NCBI GenBank assembly: GCA_027483645.1
Contig: JAIXUD010000017.1
Location: forward strand, 124,001 to 188,000
Direction: 5' to 3'
Source of the DNA: Sphingobacteriales bacterium
Lineage (GTDB): Bacteria > Bacteroidota > Bacteroidia > Chitinophagales > CAIOSU01
DNA length: 64,000 bases
A program made the translations under genes and the position numbers. Shown piece by piece: positions 27,532-36,814 of the stretch. Positions within the stretch are counted from its first letter, which is position 1. Each line of letters starts with the position of its first letter. Below the pieces are notes generated by a model. It worked only from the letters and a program-made list of their open reading frames with translations, was not told the origin of the DNA and did not search any database.

Positions 27532-28611
27532 ATGATACCAGTAACCAAGCCATACCTACCAGAACGCGAAGCCTACGAGGCATATGTAAAAGACATATGG
27601 CAGCGCGGGTGGCTTACCAATAGTGGCCCCTTGGTAAACGAGCTGGAATCGAGATTGACGGCCCATTTGAACATACCGCACTTGCTGTTGCTCAACAACG
27701 GTACCATTGCGCTACAAATAGCCCTAAAGGCATTGGATATAAAGGGAGAGGTGATTACCACGCCTTTCTCTTATGTGGCCACCACCAGCAGCATAGTATG
27801 GGAGGGCAGTAAACCCGTGTTTGTGGATATTGACGTGAACACGCTGAACATTGATGCCACCAAAATTGAGGCAGCTATTACCCCCAATACCCAAGCTATA
27901 CTGGCCACCCACGTATACGGCAACCCCTGCGATGTGGAGGCCATTGACAAAATTGCCAAAAAGCACAACCTAAAGGTAATATACGATGCCGCTCACGCCT
28001 TCGGCACCCAATACAAGGGCGAATCGCTTTATGGCTATGGTGATATATCCACGGCCAGTTTCCATGCAACTAAGCTATTCCATACTATTGAGGGCGGTGC
28101 AGTGATTACCCGCAGCAAACCTATAGCTGATAAAATGGCGCTGCTGCGCAACTTCGGCCATACCAGCCCTTATACTTTTGATGGTGCCGGCATCAATGGC
28201 AAAACTTCGGAGTTTCATGCGGCCATGGGGCTTTTGGTATTGAACGACATGCAAAAAATCATTGCCAAGCGCAAAGAACTTTCCAACCGCTACACCCAAA
28301 ACCTTGCTGGTAGCGCATTGGTAAGGCCCACCATATTTGGCGGAGACAATACGGTATATAACTATGCATACTACCCGGTGGTTTTCCCCAATGAAAAGCT
28401 GTTGCTTAACTTAATGAAAGACTTGGAGCTGCACCAAATTTACACCCGAAGGTACTTCTACCCTAGCCTCAACACCCTAAACTATGTTGACCAAGTGCCT
28501 TGCCCTGTAAGCGAAGATATATGTACCCGCGTGCTTTGCCTGCCGCTATACCATACCCTTACCGTTGAAGATGTGGACTTGATAACGCGCTTGATGAGGA
28601 AACACTTGTAG
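27532..28611 (+). CDS. DegT/DnrJ/EryC1 family sugar aminotransferase
   Basis: PLP enzyme that converts a keto sugar nucleotide to an amino sugar. 359 residues. TPFSYVATTSSIVW, DAAHAFGTQY and the PLP-lysine region ASFHATKLFHTIEGGAV (Lys about residue 181) are family hallmarks. Which keto sugar it uses cannot be read from the sequence; the 4-keto product of Gmd is one possibility. It is 18 bases after wzt. Confidence 0.92.
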   Translation: MIPVTKPYLPEREAYEAYVKDIWQRGWLTNSGPLVNELESRLTAHLNIPHLLLLNNGTIALQIALKALDIKGEVITTPFSYVATTSSIVWEGSKPVFVDIDVNTLNIDATKIEAAITPNTQAILATHVYGNPCDVEAIDKIAKKHNLKVIYDAAHAFGTQYKGESLYGYGDISTASFHATKLFHTIEGGAVITRSKPIADKMALLRNFGHTSPYTFDGAGINGKTSEFHAAMGLLVLNDMQKIIAKRKELSNRYTQNLAGSALVRPTIFGGDNTVYNYAYYPVVFPNEKLLLNLMKDLELHQIYTRRYFYPSLNTLNYVDQVPCPVSEDICTRVLCLPLYHTLTVEDVDLITRLMRKHL

Positions 28612-28649
28612 TAGCTCCTGGTATTTAACAAACCCTCCAAATTAATAGC

Positions 28650-29945
28650 ATGGCGGCAACATTGCGCGTTCTTATTTTCCCTTGCGGTTCAGAAATTGGG
28701 CTAGAGATACACCGTTCGCTCAAGCATATTAAAATGGTGGAGCTGTTCGGTATCTCCTCCATAGAATCGAACGCGGGCAAGTACTTTTTCAAAAACTACC
28801 ACGAGCCTTTTCCCTTCATTACGCACCCTGATTTTATACCCGCCCTCAATAGTTTTATTGCCGAGAACCAGATTGACGTAGTAATGCCCGCTAACGACGA
28901 TGTAGTGCTCACCATGGCCCGCCATCGTGCCGATATTAAGGCGCATTTGGTTACCTCCCCATACGATACTTGCAACCTGTGCCGCAACAAGGCCGAAACG
29001 TATAAACTATTTGCCAGCCACCCGGTAGTAAAAGTGCCACACGTATACGATAGCGAGATGCCCGAAAGCGATTTCCCCGTATTTGTTAAGCCTGCGGTAG
29101 GCCAAGGCAGCAAAGGCGCCCGAGCGATAAACGATAGTGGCTCACTGGCCGAATACATCAAAGAAAGCAAAGGCAACTACGTGGTAATGGAGCGGTTGGT
29201 AGGCGAGGAATATACCATTGACTGCTATACCGATAAACATGGCGAACTGAAGTTTGCTGGTGCTCGCGTGCGCAACCGCACTATCAACGGCATATCAGCC
29301 GATACGTACCCAGCGCACGATGTCGCTTTCCAACAATTTGCCGAAGCCATCAATGCTACGCTAGAGCTGCAAGGGCCTTGGTTTTTTCAGCTGAAGCGCG
29401 ACCGAGAAGGGGTGCTGAAACTGTTGGAAATCTCGCCGCGCATAGCCGGCTCCATGGCTTTGGCGAGAAACCTTGGCGTGAACATACCGCTACTGGCGCT
29501 ATACGAGTTATTGGGCTACCCGGTAACCGTGGCCAAGAAGGATTACGGCATTAGGTTGGATCGGTCGTTGAGCAACGTGTATAAGCTTGATATTGAGTAC
29601 AACACCATCTATCTTGATTTCGATGATTGTGTAATCATCAATAATCAGGTAAACTTGGAGGCGGTTCAGCTTATCTACCAAGCCCATAATCAAGGTAAGA
29701 AAGTAGTACTGGTAACCCGCCACAAAGGCAACTTGGAGGAAACCCTACGTAAGTACCGTTTGCAAGGCCTTTTCCACCAAATATGCCATTTAAAAGAGCA
29801 AGACGATAAGTGCCACTATATTTTGCCCGAAAAGGCTATTTTTGTCGATGATTCCTTTCGCGAGCGCAAGATTGTATTCGACACGTACGGTATTCCCGTA
29901 TTTGATGTATGCGAAATTGAGTCGCTGTTAAACACTAAGCTATAA
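28650..29945 (+). CDS. ATP-grasp ligase fused to a HAD-like domain
   Basis: 431 residues. The N-terminal part (about 1-310) is an ATP-grasp enzyme of the CarB/PylC-like type: FPVFVKPAVGQGSKGARAI binds ATP, YVVMERLVGEEYTIDCYTD and LKLLEISPRIAGSMALARN supply metal ligands. From about residue 317 a HAD-type domain follows with DFDDCVI (motif I), VVLVTRHKG (motif II) and IFVDDSFRERKIV (motif IV). ATP-grasp enzymes join a carboxylate to an amine, so it may amidate an acidic sugar of the glycan. The HAD domain might act on a phosphorylated intermediate. Both roles are inferred. Confidence 0.85.
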   Translation: MAATLRVLIFPCGSEIGLEIHRSLKHIKMVELFGISSIESNAGKYFFKNYHEPFPFITHPDFIPALNSFIAENQIDVVMPANDDVVLTMARHRADIKAHLVTSPYDTCNLCRNKAETYKLFASHPVVKVPHVYDSEMPESDFPVFVKPAVGQGSKGARAINDSGSLAEYIKESKGNYVVMERLVGEEYTIDCYTDKHGELKFAGARVRNRTINGISADTYPAHDVAFQQFAEAINATLELQGPWFFQLKRDREGVLKLLEISPRIAGSMALARNLGVNIPLLALYELLGYPVTVAKKDYGIRLDRSLSNVYKLDIEYNTIYLDFDDCVIINNQVNLEAVQLIYQAHNQGKKVVLVTRHKGNLEETLRKYRLQGLFHQICHLKEQDDKCHYILPEKAIFVDDSFRERKIVFDTYGIPVFDVCEIESLLNTKL

Positions 29946-29947
29946 AT

Positions 29948-30496
29948 ATGGAAACCAAGCAGCAGGTAAGCGAAATGGATATTGCACACCTAAAAGCCAT
30001 TAGGAACAGTGTGGATACGTTCATTCGCGAGAGTGCCGAGAAGTTTGACAGTGCTGGCAAAATGATGCTCGACATTGCCCCGCAAGATTGGTTGGGTGCG
30101 GCGCAGTTTTTCAGCCAAAGCACCATCGAAACGTTGGATATCGACCCCAAAGCCACTGCCACTTATATAGCCGACCTTACTGAGGACAATAGTGCAAAGA
30201 TACAACCCGGCAGGTTTGATATTGTGTTGTGTACCGAAGTGCTAGAGCACGTGCTGCAACCCTTTGACGCCGTAAAAGAAATACACCGCATACTAAAACC
30301 TGGTGGCGTGGCCTTGATAACCACCCCGTACAATTTTAGGATACATGGCCCACTGCCCGATTGTTGGAGGTTTACTGAGCACGGCCTTCGCGCCTTGTTC
30401 AGCAAAGGATTCGAAATAAAAGAACTAGTGGCCGTAGAAACGGAAGACCGTTTCTTGATGCCGATACATTACCGCCTTGTAGCACAAAAACTATAA
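29948..30496 (+). CDS. class I SAM-dependent methyltransferase
   Basis: 182 residues, small. The central part has IDPKATATYIADLTE (acidic SAM loop), FDIVLCTEVLEHVLQPFDAV and ILKPGGVALITTPYNFRIHG, the usual Methyltransf_11 pattern. The first glycine-rich motif is weak (MLDIAPQDWLGAAQFF). It starts 2 bases after the ATP-grasp gene. It could O-methylate a sugar, including a terminal cap recognised by the Wzt domain. Confidence 0.85.
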   Translation: METKQQVSEMDIAHLKAIRNSVDTFIRESAEKFDSAGKMMLDIAPQDWLGAAQFFSQSTIETLDIDPKATATYIADLTEDNSAKIQPGRFDIVLCTEVLEHVLQPFDAVKEIHRILKPGGVALITTPYNFRIHGPLPDCWRFTEHGLRALFSKGFEIKELVAVETEDRFLMPIHYRLVAQKL

Positions 30497-30501
30497 AATC
30501 G

Positions 30502-31164
30502 ATGAGCGTTAAAGAACCATACATAAAACACCAAACCGAAGGATATATACTTTACGCCCCGTGGTTTGAACCTGAATTTTTGCAGTGGTACCAGCAGTTT
30601 GCACACCGCACGGTGGTTAAAGAAGACCGTTGCTATATGCTGCGCCAGTTTTCGCAGTATGCCGCCCAACTAGAAGGCGACTTTGCCGAGTGCGGTTGCT
30701 ACCGCGGTGGCACGGCATTTCTGCTAGGCGAATCGAGCCAAGGAAAAGCAGGCCGCAAACTACACCTGTTCGATACCTTTGAGGGTATGCCCATACTAGC
30801 CGATAGCGACCCAGGTGGTCATAAGAAGGGCGACTTTGGCGATACCTCGTTGGATAGCGTAAAGGAGTTACTATCAGGCTACAACCATGTGGAGTATCAC
30901 CCTGGCTTCATTCCCGATACTTTTAAGGGCTTGGATGGCCAATTCTCGTTCGTGCACGTTGATGTGGACTTGTTCGAGACCTCTTCGGCTTGCTACGATT
31001 TCTTTTACCCTAAAATGGTAAAAGGCGGCATCATGATTTGCGATGACTACGGTTTCCGCAAATACGAAACTTCTGCCCGCCTTGCCGTTGATACCTTTTT
31101 TGCAGACAAGCCTGAGGTGGTAGTTACCTTGCCTACCGGCCAAGCATTGGTTATTAAACTCTAG
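30502..31164 (+). CDS. TylF/MycF family sugar O-methyltransferase
   Basis: 220 residues. FAECGCYRGGTAFLLGE (SAM site), LHLFDTFEGMP, FVHVDVDLFETSSACYDFFY and GGIMICDDYG (metal-binding Asp) match the TylF family of Mg-dependent O-methyltransferases, several of which methylate sugars. It starts 5 bases after the previous methyltransferase, so two different methylation steps are likely in this glycan. Confidence 0.9.
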   Translation: MSVKEPYIKHQTEGYILYAPWFEPEFLQWYQQFAHRTVVKEDRCYMLRQFSQYAAQLEGDFAECGCYRGGTAFLLGESSQGKAGRKLHLFDTFEGMPILADSDPGGHKKGDFGDTSLDSVKELLSGYNHVEYHPGFIPDTFKGLDGQFSFVHVDVDLFETSSACYDFFYPKMVKGGIMICDDYGFRKYETSARLAVDTFFADKPEVVVTLPTGQALVIKL

Positions 31165-31211
31165 TTGTATAGCAGGTATAGGGTTGTAAATAGGCTTTAA
31201 ACAGTTAGTTG

Positions 31212-32390
31212 ATGCTATTACATTTATTGCCCGATGATAAGTTTATCACCACCTTTTGCAGGATGGCTACCGAGGTAGCACTTGCGAATGTTCACCAGTT
31301 ATTTGTGGTAAGGGATGCAAAACCCTACAAATACCTGCCCGAAGATGCTCCCTATTTAATTAACGCACCGTTTGATAGCCCAGAGTTTACCGAGCTTACA
31401 GGTAAAATGGGCAAAGGCGACCGCATCATTATACACTTCCTACACCCGGCAGCTATTGCCTGGCTCGAAAACTTTGAGACTGAGGCCAGTATTGAATGGG
31501 TATTCTGGAGCGGCGATTTTTATACCTGGGCGTACTACAACTTCCAAGAGTACGATGCCCTAACCGATGCTTACCTAAAAGCTTGGTACAACTCGCCCCT
31601 CTCGCGCTTTAAGGCATTGCACTGGTATAGAAAGTATAAAAGAAGCCAGAAGGAAAAAGCGGATGAGCGCGAGTTTAACAAAAAGAGGGACAAAGCGATT
31701 AGCAAGATATCGGTGTTTCACCATTATGTGCGCGAAGAGTACGATTTGGTGTGCAAGATGATTCCTTTAAAAGCGCGGTTCAATCACTTTTGCTACACGC
31801 AGGATATGTCTTTTGATGATATATATACCCAATCTCAGAAACTTGAGTCAAATAATTCTCCCCTGAATGTGGATGAGACCAACCTGATGGTAGGCCACTC
31901 TGGCTATGCTTATGTCAATCACTTGGATAGCATTGACTTCCTGAAAGATAAGCTCAGCCCCAACGTAAACGTAGTAGTACCCCTATCATACGGCGATAAG
32001 GCCTACATTGATCATGTTACAGAAGTAAGCGGCGGCGCATTTGGCACACGCTTTGTGCCTATAACAAAGTATATGTCGTTTGAGGAATACTTAATCGTCC
32101 TTAAATCATGTGATGCCTTGTTTTTAAGCCTCAATACAGCGAAAGCTATGGGGAACCTCCATACCCTATTGCTTTTAGGGAAAAGGATTTTTATTAAGCG
32201 CGAAATGCTGGCGTACGCCTACTTTGAGCGGATAGGGATAAAAGTGAATACCCATGAGGAATTCTCTGAAGAGTTGCTGCGGCAACCTGAAAAAGAAGAT
32301 GTGGTACAAAACAATATTGATATAATATTAGACATCCATTCCTTGGCTAAGCATTATAAATATACAAATAATTTAGTAAATTTGAGCTAA
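31212..32390 (+). CDS. WecF-like 4-acetamido-fucose transferase family protein
   Basis: 392 residues from ATG 31212 (a TTG directly before it is in frame). The family resemblance is in LMVGHSGYAYVNHLDSIDFL, VVVPLSYGDKAYIDHV, FGTRFVPITKYMSFEEYLIV and LHTLLLLGKRIFIKR, which follow the order seen in TDP-Fuc4NAc:lipid II transferase (GT56). The precise donor is unknown; an amino-fucose donor would suit the aminotransferase in the locus. No membrane segment. Confidence 0.75.
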   Translation: MLLHLLPDDKFITTFCRMATEVALANVHQLFVVRDAKPYKYLPEDAPYLINAPFDSPEFTELTGKMGKGDRIIIHFLHPAAIAWLENFETEASIEWVFWSGDFYTWAYYNFQEYDALTDAYLKAWYNSPLSRFKALHWYRKYKRSQKEKADEREFNKKRDKAISKISVFHHYVREEYDLVCKMIPLKARFNHFCYTQDMSFDDIYTQSQKLESNNSPLNVDETNLMVGHSGYAYVNHLDSIDFLKDKLSPNVNVVVPLSYGDKAYIDHVTEVSGGAFGTRFVPITKYMSFEEYLIVLKSCDALFLSLNTAKAMGNLHTLLLLGKRIFIKREMLAYAYFERIGIKVNTHEEFSEELLRQPEKEDVVQNNIDIILDIHSLAKHYKYTNNLVNLS

Positions 32391-32399
32391 ATATAGCTC

Positions 32400-33350
32400 T
32401 TGCTGATTTCCGTTATCATACCCGTTTACAATGCTGCAAAATATCTAAATGAGGCAGTGTCGTCAGCTTTGGCGCAGCCAGAAGTCAAGGAGGTAATTTT
32501 GGTGGATGACGGCAGTAAAGACAATTCAATGGTGATAGCCGCCAACTTGGCCGCAACGGATAGTAAAATTGTAATACTCACACACCATGGCGGTGTAAAC
32601 AAGGGGAGTGCCGAAACGCGAAATGTTGGCATAAGAGCCGCTAAATTTGAATATATAGCCTTTATTGATGCCGACGATTGGTTTCTTCCCAATCGCTTTG
32701 CTTTAACCGAAACCATTTTTGCCGAACATCCTGATGCGGATGGCGTTTACGAAACAGTAATAAACGTAAAAACAGAAAAAGCAAGGTCTTTTTCGAAAAC
32801 GGTAAGCTTGGAAAGCACCCCCGACATACACATGCTTCGGAAAGTAGTAGCACCCGATAAGCTATTGCCACAATTGATTGATGACCCCATCGGAATCATA
32901 CTGTTGCAAGGGCTATGTGTTAAAAAAACATTGTTCGATAAAACCGGCTTATTTGATGCGCAGTTCCGCGTATCTGAGGACATGCTGATGGTTAAAAAAA
33001 TGGCATCACTAGGCAAGTTGTACCCTGGGCACTTAACGCAACCTGTGAGTGTAAGGCGTATACACGATACCAATATCAGCTTTTCGATTTTTAAAGACAG
33101 CGATGTGATCAAATATCTAGAAGCTGAAGTATTATTATGTTGGGCTTTGAAAAACAACATATCGCGCACCAACATGAATGCCATTACCCAGTTCAACTAC
33201 AGGCAATATTTTTATCGTCACAGAAAGCCATTTAATTACCGCCCATTAAAACTAAGATGGTTAATAAGTATCCTTATTAACCATCCTAGCATGCTCAAGT
33301 ACAAACAATTCTGGGTAGCAGCCCCGATTATAGGAAAGTATATAGCCTAG
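32400..33350 (+). CDS. family 2 glycosyltransferase, paralogue A
   Basis: 316 residues, GT-A fold. SVIIPVYNAAKYLNEAVSSA at the N-terminus, ILVDDGSKDNS and FIDADDWFLPNRF (the DxD motif), and the SEDMLMVKKMA acceptor-side motif. Starts with TTG at 32400; no ATG is available. The next gene, 301 bases on, is a clear paralogue over its full length. Donor unknown. Confidence 0.9.
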   Translation: MLISVIIPVYNAAKYLNEAVSSALAQPEVKEVILVDDGSKDNSMVIAANLAATDSKIVILTHHGGVNKGSAETRNVGIRAAKFEYIAFIDADDWFLPNRFALTETIFAEHPDADGVYETVINVKTEKARSFSKTVSLESTPDIHMLRKVVAPDKLLPQLIDDPIGIILLQGLCVKKTLFDKTGLFDAQFRVSEDMLMVKKMASLGKLYPGHLTQPVSVRRIHDTNISFSIFKDSDVIKYLEAEVLLCWALKNNISRTNMNAITQFNYRQYFYRHRKPFNYRPLKLRWLISILINHPSMLKYKQFWVAAPIIGKYIA

Positions 33351-33651
33351 TTTTCTGGCGCTTAATAATATTTTTAGTAAAACAATGTATCTGCATGTTT
33401 TCGAATTGCCGAAAATATTTAGGATATTGTACAGTATACCATGTTGCGCATATATACCATATATAAATAATTTTATAGACCTGTGTGCTAGGTACAGCCT
33501 GCAATAAGTTGAATTATATTGATAAACAACAAGAAAAAAAGGGCACTAATTTAGATGTATATCAGAATGGTGAAAAAACGGTAGACATCATTCATTGTTT
33601 AATATTCACTAGCAAGCAAGCGTGATTGTTTGCCCTTATTAATACGGTATC
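33351..33651. other. AT-rich intergenic gap between GT2 paralogues
   Basis: 301 bases, very AT-rich, the longest gap inside an otherwise tightly packed glycan operon. I see no ORF of note, no clear TAnnTTTG box and no strong hairpin. It may be degraded remains of a lost gene or of the duplication that made the two GT2 genes. Confidence 0.5.
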
Positions 33652-34605
33652 ATGCAAATTTCCGTTATCATTCCAGTGTACAATTCTGCCAAATTTTTGG
33701 AAGAATGCATAGCATCGGTTATTGCCCAGCAAGAAGTGGCTGAAGTAATTATTGTGGATGATGGATCGGAAGATGATTCCCTTCAGTTGTGCCATCAATT
33801 AGCCAAGCTGCATGCTGGTATGGTAAAGGTGCTTACACACCCAAACGGCGAGAATTTTGGGAGCGCCACTACGCGCAATGTAGGCATACAAGCAGCCACT
33901 TACCCGTACATAGCCTTCATTGACTCCGACGATTACTTTATGCCCAATCGGTTTGAGACCGCCAAAAGAGTTTTCGAGGAACACCCCGATGCCGATGGCG
34001 TATACGAAGCCACGGACAATTTTTTTGAAAATAATGCACAGTCATTCTCCAAAACCCACTTGCTGCAAGATGCGCCCAAGCGCCACATGGTTAATAAGGT
34101 GGTTGCCCCCAAAGATTTGTTGGCCTTATTGCTAAAGGGCGATAGCGGTGTGTTTTTGTTGCAAGGCCTGTGCGTAAAGAAAAGCATCTTTGAAAAGAGC
34201 GGCATTTTTAACCCCGAATACCGGGTAGCGCAGGATATGCTAATGATAAAGAAAATGGCCGCTGTGGGAAGGCTATACCCTGGCGATTTGGAAAAACCGG
34301 TATCGATGCGGCGCATTCACAATACCAACATTACCTTTTCACCTTTTAAAGATATCCATCCCCACCGTTTCACCGAAGGTAAAACCCTTTTTGAATGGGG
34401 CATGAAAATTAAACTTGGCAAGCAACAGCGCAATCTTTTCTTGGCCCATTATTATCGCCAGTATATGTACCAGCAAGAAGGCGGATTTACCAACCAAGCT
34501 GCTCGCAAGGCATTTTTGAAAGAAGCGGTCTCTCAGCACCCGGGCACCCTGCTCCTCTTGGAGTACTGGAAAATGTTGCCGTTCTTTGGGCGGCTTCTTG
34601 CATAG
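33652..34605 (+). CDS. family 2 glycosyltransferase, paralogue B
   Basis: 317 residues, with SVIIPVYNSAKFLEECIASV, IIVDDGSEDDS, FIDSDDYFMPNRF and AQDMLMIKKMAAVG. It aligns end to end with the 32400 gene, including VNKVVAP and LLQGLCVKKSIF, so they are tandem duplicates that have diverged. The C-terminal 60 residues differ most, as expected if acceptors differ. Followed 3 bases later by a GT4 gene. Confidence 0.92.
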   Translation: MQISVIIPVYNSAKFLEECIASVIAQQEVAEVIIVDDGSEDDSLQLCHQLAKLHAGMVKVLTHPNGENFGSATTRNVGIQAATYPYIAFIDSDDYFMPNRFETAKRVFEEHPDADGVYEATDNFFENNAQSFSKTHLLQDAPKRHMVNKVVAPKDLLALLLKGDSGVFLLQGLCVKKSIFEKSGIFNPEYRVAQDMLMIKKMAAVGRLYPGDLEKPVSMRRIHNTNITFSPFKDIHPHRFTEGKTLFEWGMKIKLGKQQRNLFLAHYYRQYMYQQEGGFTNQAARKAFLKEAVSQHPGTLLLLEYWKMLPFFGRLLA

Positions 34606-34608
34606 CGT

Positions 34609-35796
34609 ATGAATTTGTTGCTCCTCACTGGCCTTTACGATGTTAAACCCACTTCTGGCGGAAGCTACCTGATAAGGGTATACGTGCAAGAAATGCGTAA
34701 AATGGGCCACCAAGTGGAAGTACTGTACCTTACCAGTGCCGATGCCGACCCTAGGGCAGCGACAACTGAAGCTAATACATGGTACATGCCTGATATGCGA
34801 GACCAGCATTACCTACGGCAACCCATCGTCGCCAAAGTACTAAGGAGGCTAAAAGCCAAATTACAACAGTTCGGCTTCTTCAAAAAGGAAGGAATTGATT
34901 TCAGTTATGCCACCGAGGTACTGCAAGAGTTTGTAAAAACCCGGAAAATAGATGCAGTACAGGTAGATTTTCCATGGATGATGCCCCTTGTAAGCTCATT
35001 GCCCACCAGCATCCCGAAGGTTTTTGTCTCGCACGAGGCGCAGTTTGTTTTATACAAACGACAGGGCAACCTAGTGGCTTATGAGCAGTTTAAGGCACAA
35101 GAAGTTGCTTTGGCAAAACAATATGATGCGGTACTTACCCTAACCGAAGTGGAGGCTACCTACTGGCAGCAAGAAGCCCCAGATTTAAAGGTTTTCTGCT
35201 CACCCATGGGTATTGCAATACCCCATAACCCCTTACCTATTGCTCCAAAAGCAACAAAGCTGGTGTTTGTAGGCAGCGGCAACCATAGCCCCAACCTCGA
35301 TGGGCTTGCTTATTTTATTGCTGATATACTCCCAGGATTGCTATTGCGCCACCCCGATGCCCGCCTTTTGGTTGCCGGCATGTACCCTGAGACTTTTATA
35401 AAAAATTACGCCCATATACCTACGGTGAGCTGGCTGGGTTTTGTGCCGAGCTTAGACGAATTGTTGCAGGGCGCCATTTGCATAGTGCCTATTCGCCAAG
35501 GCAGCGGCATACGGGTGAAAATTCTAGAATCCATGGCGTTGGGCGCCCCGGTAGTTGCTACCACTATGGCCGCCGAAGGCATTGGTGCAAGCGATGGCAT
35601 TAACATCCTCTTGGCCGATGATAACTATGCCTTTGAACAGGCCATATGCCAGCTATTGGAAAACGAACAGGTATATAAACAGATTGCAACCAATGCCCGC
35701 GAGTTTGTTACGGGCAGCTATGATATAGGTGCTACTATCAAGAACCGGGTAGCATGCTTGCAAAATATCACCGCACCAGTATCCAATGCGCAGTAA
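34609..35796 (+). CDS. GT4-type glycosyltransferase
   Basis: 395 residues, GT-B fold. LLTGLYDVKPTSGGSYLIRV is the N-terminal Rossmann start. LVFVGSGNHSPNLDGLAYFI opens the C-terminal half, and IVPIRQGSGIRVKILESMAL is the usual nucleotide-sugar binding motif (E in the EX7E position). Donor not predictable. Start 3 bases after the GT2 paralogue. Confidence 0.92.
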   Translation: MNLLLLTGLYDVKPTSGGSYLIRVYVQEMRKMGHQVEVLYLTSADADPRAATTEANTWYMPDMRDQHYLRQPIVAKVLRRLKAKLQQFGFFKKEGIDFSYATEVLQEFVKTRKIDAVQVDFPWMMPLVSSLPTSIPKVFVSHEAQFVLYKRQGNLVAYEQFKAQEVALAKQYDAVLTLTEVEATYWQQEAPDLKVFCSPMGIAIPHNPLPIAPKATKLVFVGSGNHSPNLDGLAYFIADILPGLLLRHPDARLLVAGMYPETFIKNYAHIPTVSWLGFVPSLDELLQGAICIVPIRQGSGIRVKILESMALGAPVVATTMAAEGIGASDGINILLADDNYAFEQAICQLLENEQVYKQIATNAREFVTGSYDIGATIKNRVACLQNITAPVSNAQ

Positions 35797-35812
35797 GCCA
35801 TAATCACGAGCC

Positions 35813-36814
35813 ATGGGAATAGCTAAAAAGTTGCTATTTTTATGCCCCAGCAACCTTGTAAGACAGATGCCCTTTAATCTTTTTGATAACGATACCATGC
35901 ACTGGCGCGTGAGGCAATTTGACCGCAACTTGAAGCGGGCAAAATGGGCCTTTAAGCACCGGTTTGCACACCCCGCTAACGAAACGGTAAAACAATTCTC
36001 GATGGTAGTGGTGGGGCGAAATGATAACTACGGTGGCGACTTTTCCGCTCGGCTGAAAGCTACCATCGACTGGAACTACAACCAAATACCTGGCTGCGAG
36101 CTGATATATGTAGAATGGAACGCCCTGCCCGACCGCCCCAGCGATACCGAGTGGATAAGCCTGCGCTATCCCAACAGCAAGTGCTTTATTGTGCCAAACG
36201 AGATACACCAAGACTATTGCACCAACCCGAAGCTGCCCATGATGGAGTACTTCGCCAAGAACTTAGGTATAAGGGAGGCCAGCAACGAGTGGATTTTCTG
36301 CATCAATGCCGATGTGTTTTTGGGTTTCGAGGCCCTGCAAAACATCAACAAGCTCAATAAGGACTATGTGTATGCCACCCACTATAAAAACATAGCCTGG
36401 GGCAATGATGAGATAAGCGAAAAGTATATTAACAACGAAAGCTACCTGCTCAACCAATTTGCCACTAACGGCACCTTGGGTGGGGTAGTGGGCAACTTTG
36501 TATTGCTGCACCGCGACAAATGGTTGCTGGTTACAGGATATGACGAAAACCAAAAAGATACGCGCCTAGGCATGGACAATAATGGCGTGCAGAATATGCT
36601 AGCCAAAGGTATCAAATCGATGATTATAGGCGATCACTACCACCTGGATCATAATGAATCGGCAATAAAATCAGGTGCCAATGCCACGCACGGCAACCAA
36701 AGCGTAGTATTAAGTAATAGCAACATCCCTTATACCAATGCACCTAACTGGGGCTTGAAGGATTATCCGCGTAAGCAAGTATCAGCAAAAGTATGGCAGC
36801 TACAAAAAATTTAG
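35813..36814 (+). CDS. GT-A-like glycosyltransferase, uncharacterised
   Basis: 333 residues. There is no standard GT2 N-terminus, but FSMVVVGRNDNYGGDFSARL begins a nucleotide-binding fold and WIFCINADVFLGFEAL supplies a DxD-type motif (NAD). LGGVVGNFVLLHRDKWLLV and MDNNGVQNMLAKG resemble the acceptor half of GT-A enzymes. I infer a glycosyltransferase. Its 3' end overlaps the next gene by 22 nt. Confidence 0.7.
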   Translation: MGIAKKLLFLCPSNLVRQMPFNLFDNDTMHWRVRQFDRNLKRAKWAFKHRFAHPANETVKQFSMVVVGRNDNYGGDFSARLKATIDWNYNQIPGCELIYVEWNALPDRPSDTEWISLRYPNSKCFIVPNEIHQDYCTNPKLPMMEYFAKNLGIREASNEWIFCINADVFLGFEALQNINKLNKDYVYATHYKNIAWGNDEISEKYINNESYLLNQFATNGTLGGVVGNFVLLHRDKWLLVTGYDENQKDTRLGMDNNGVQNMLAKGIKSMIIGDHYHLDHNESAIKSGANATHGNQSVVLSNSNIPYTNAPNWGLKDYPRKQVSAKVWQLQKI

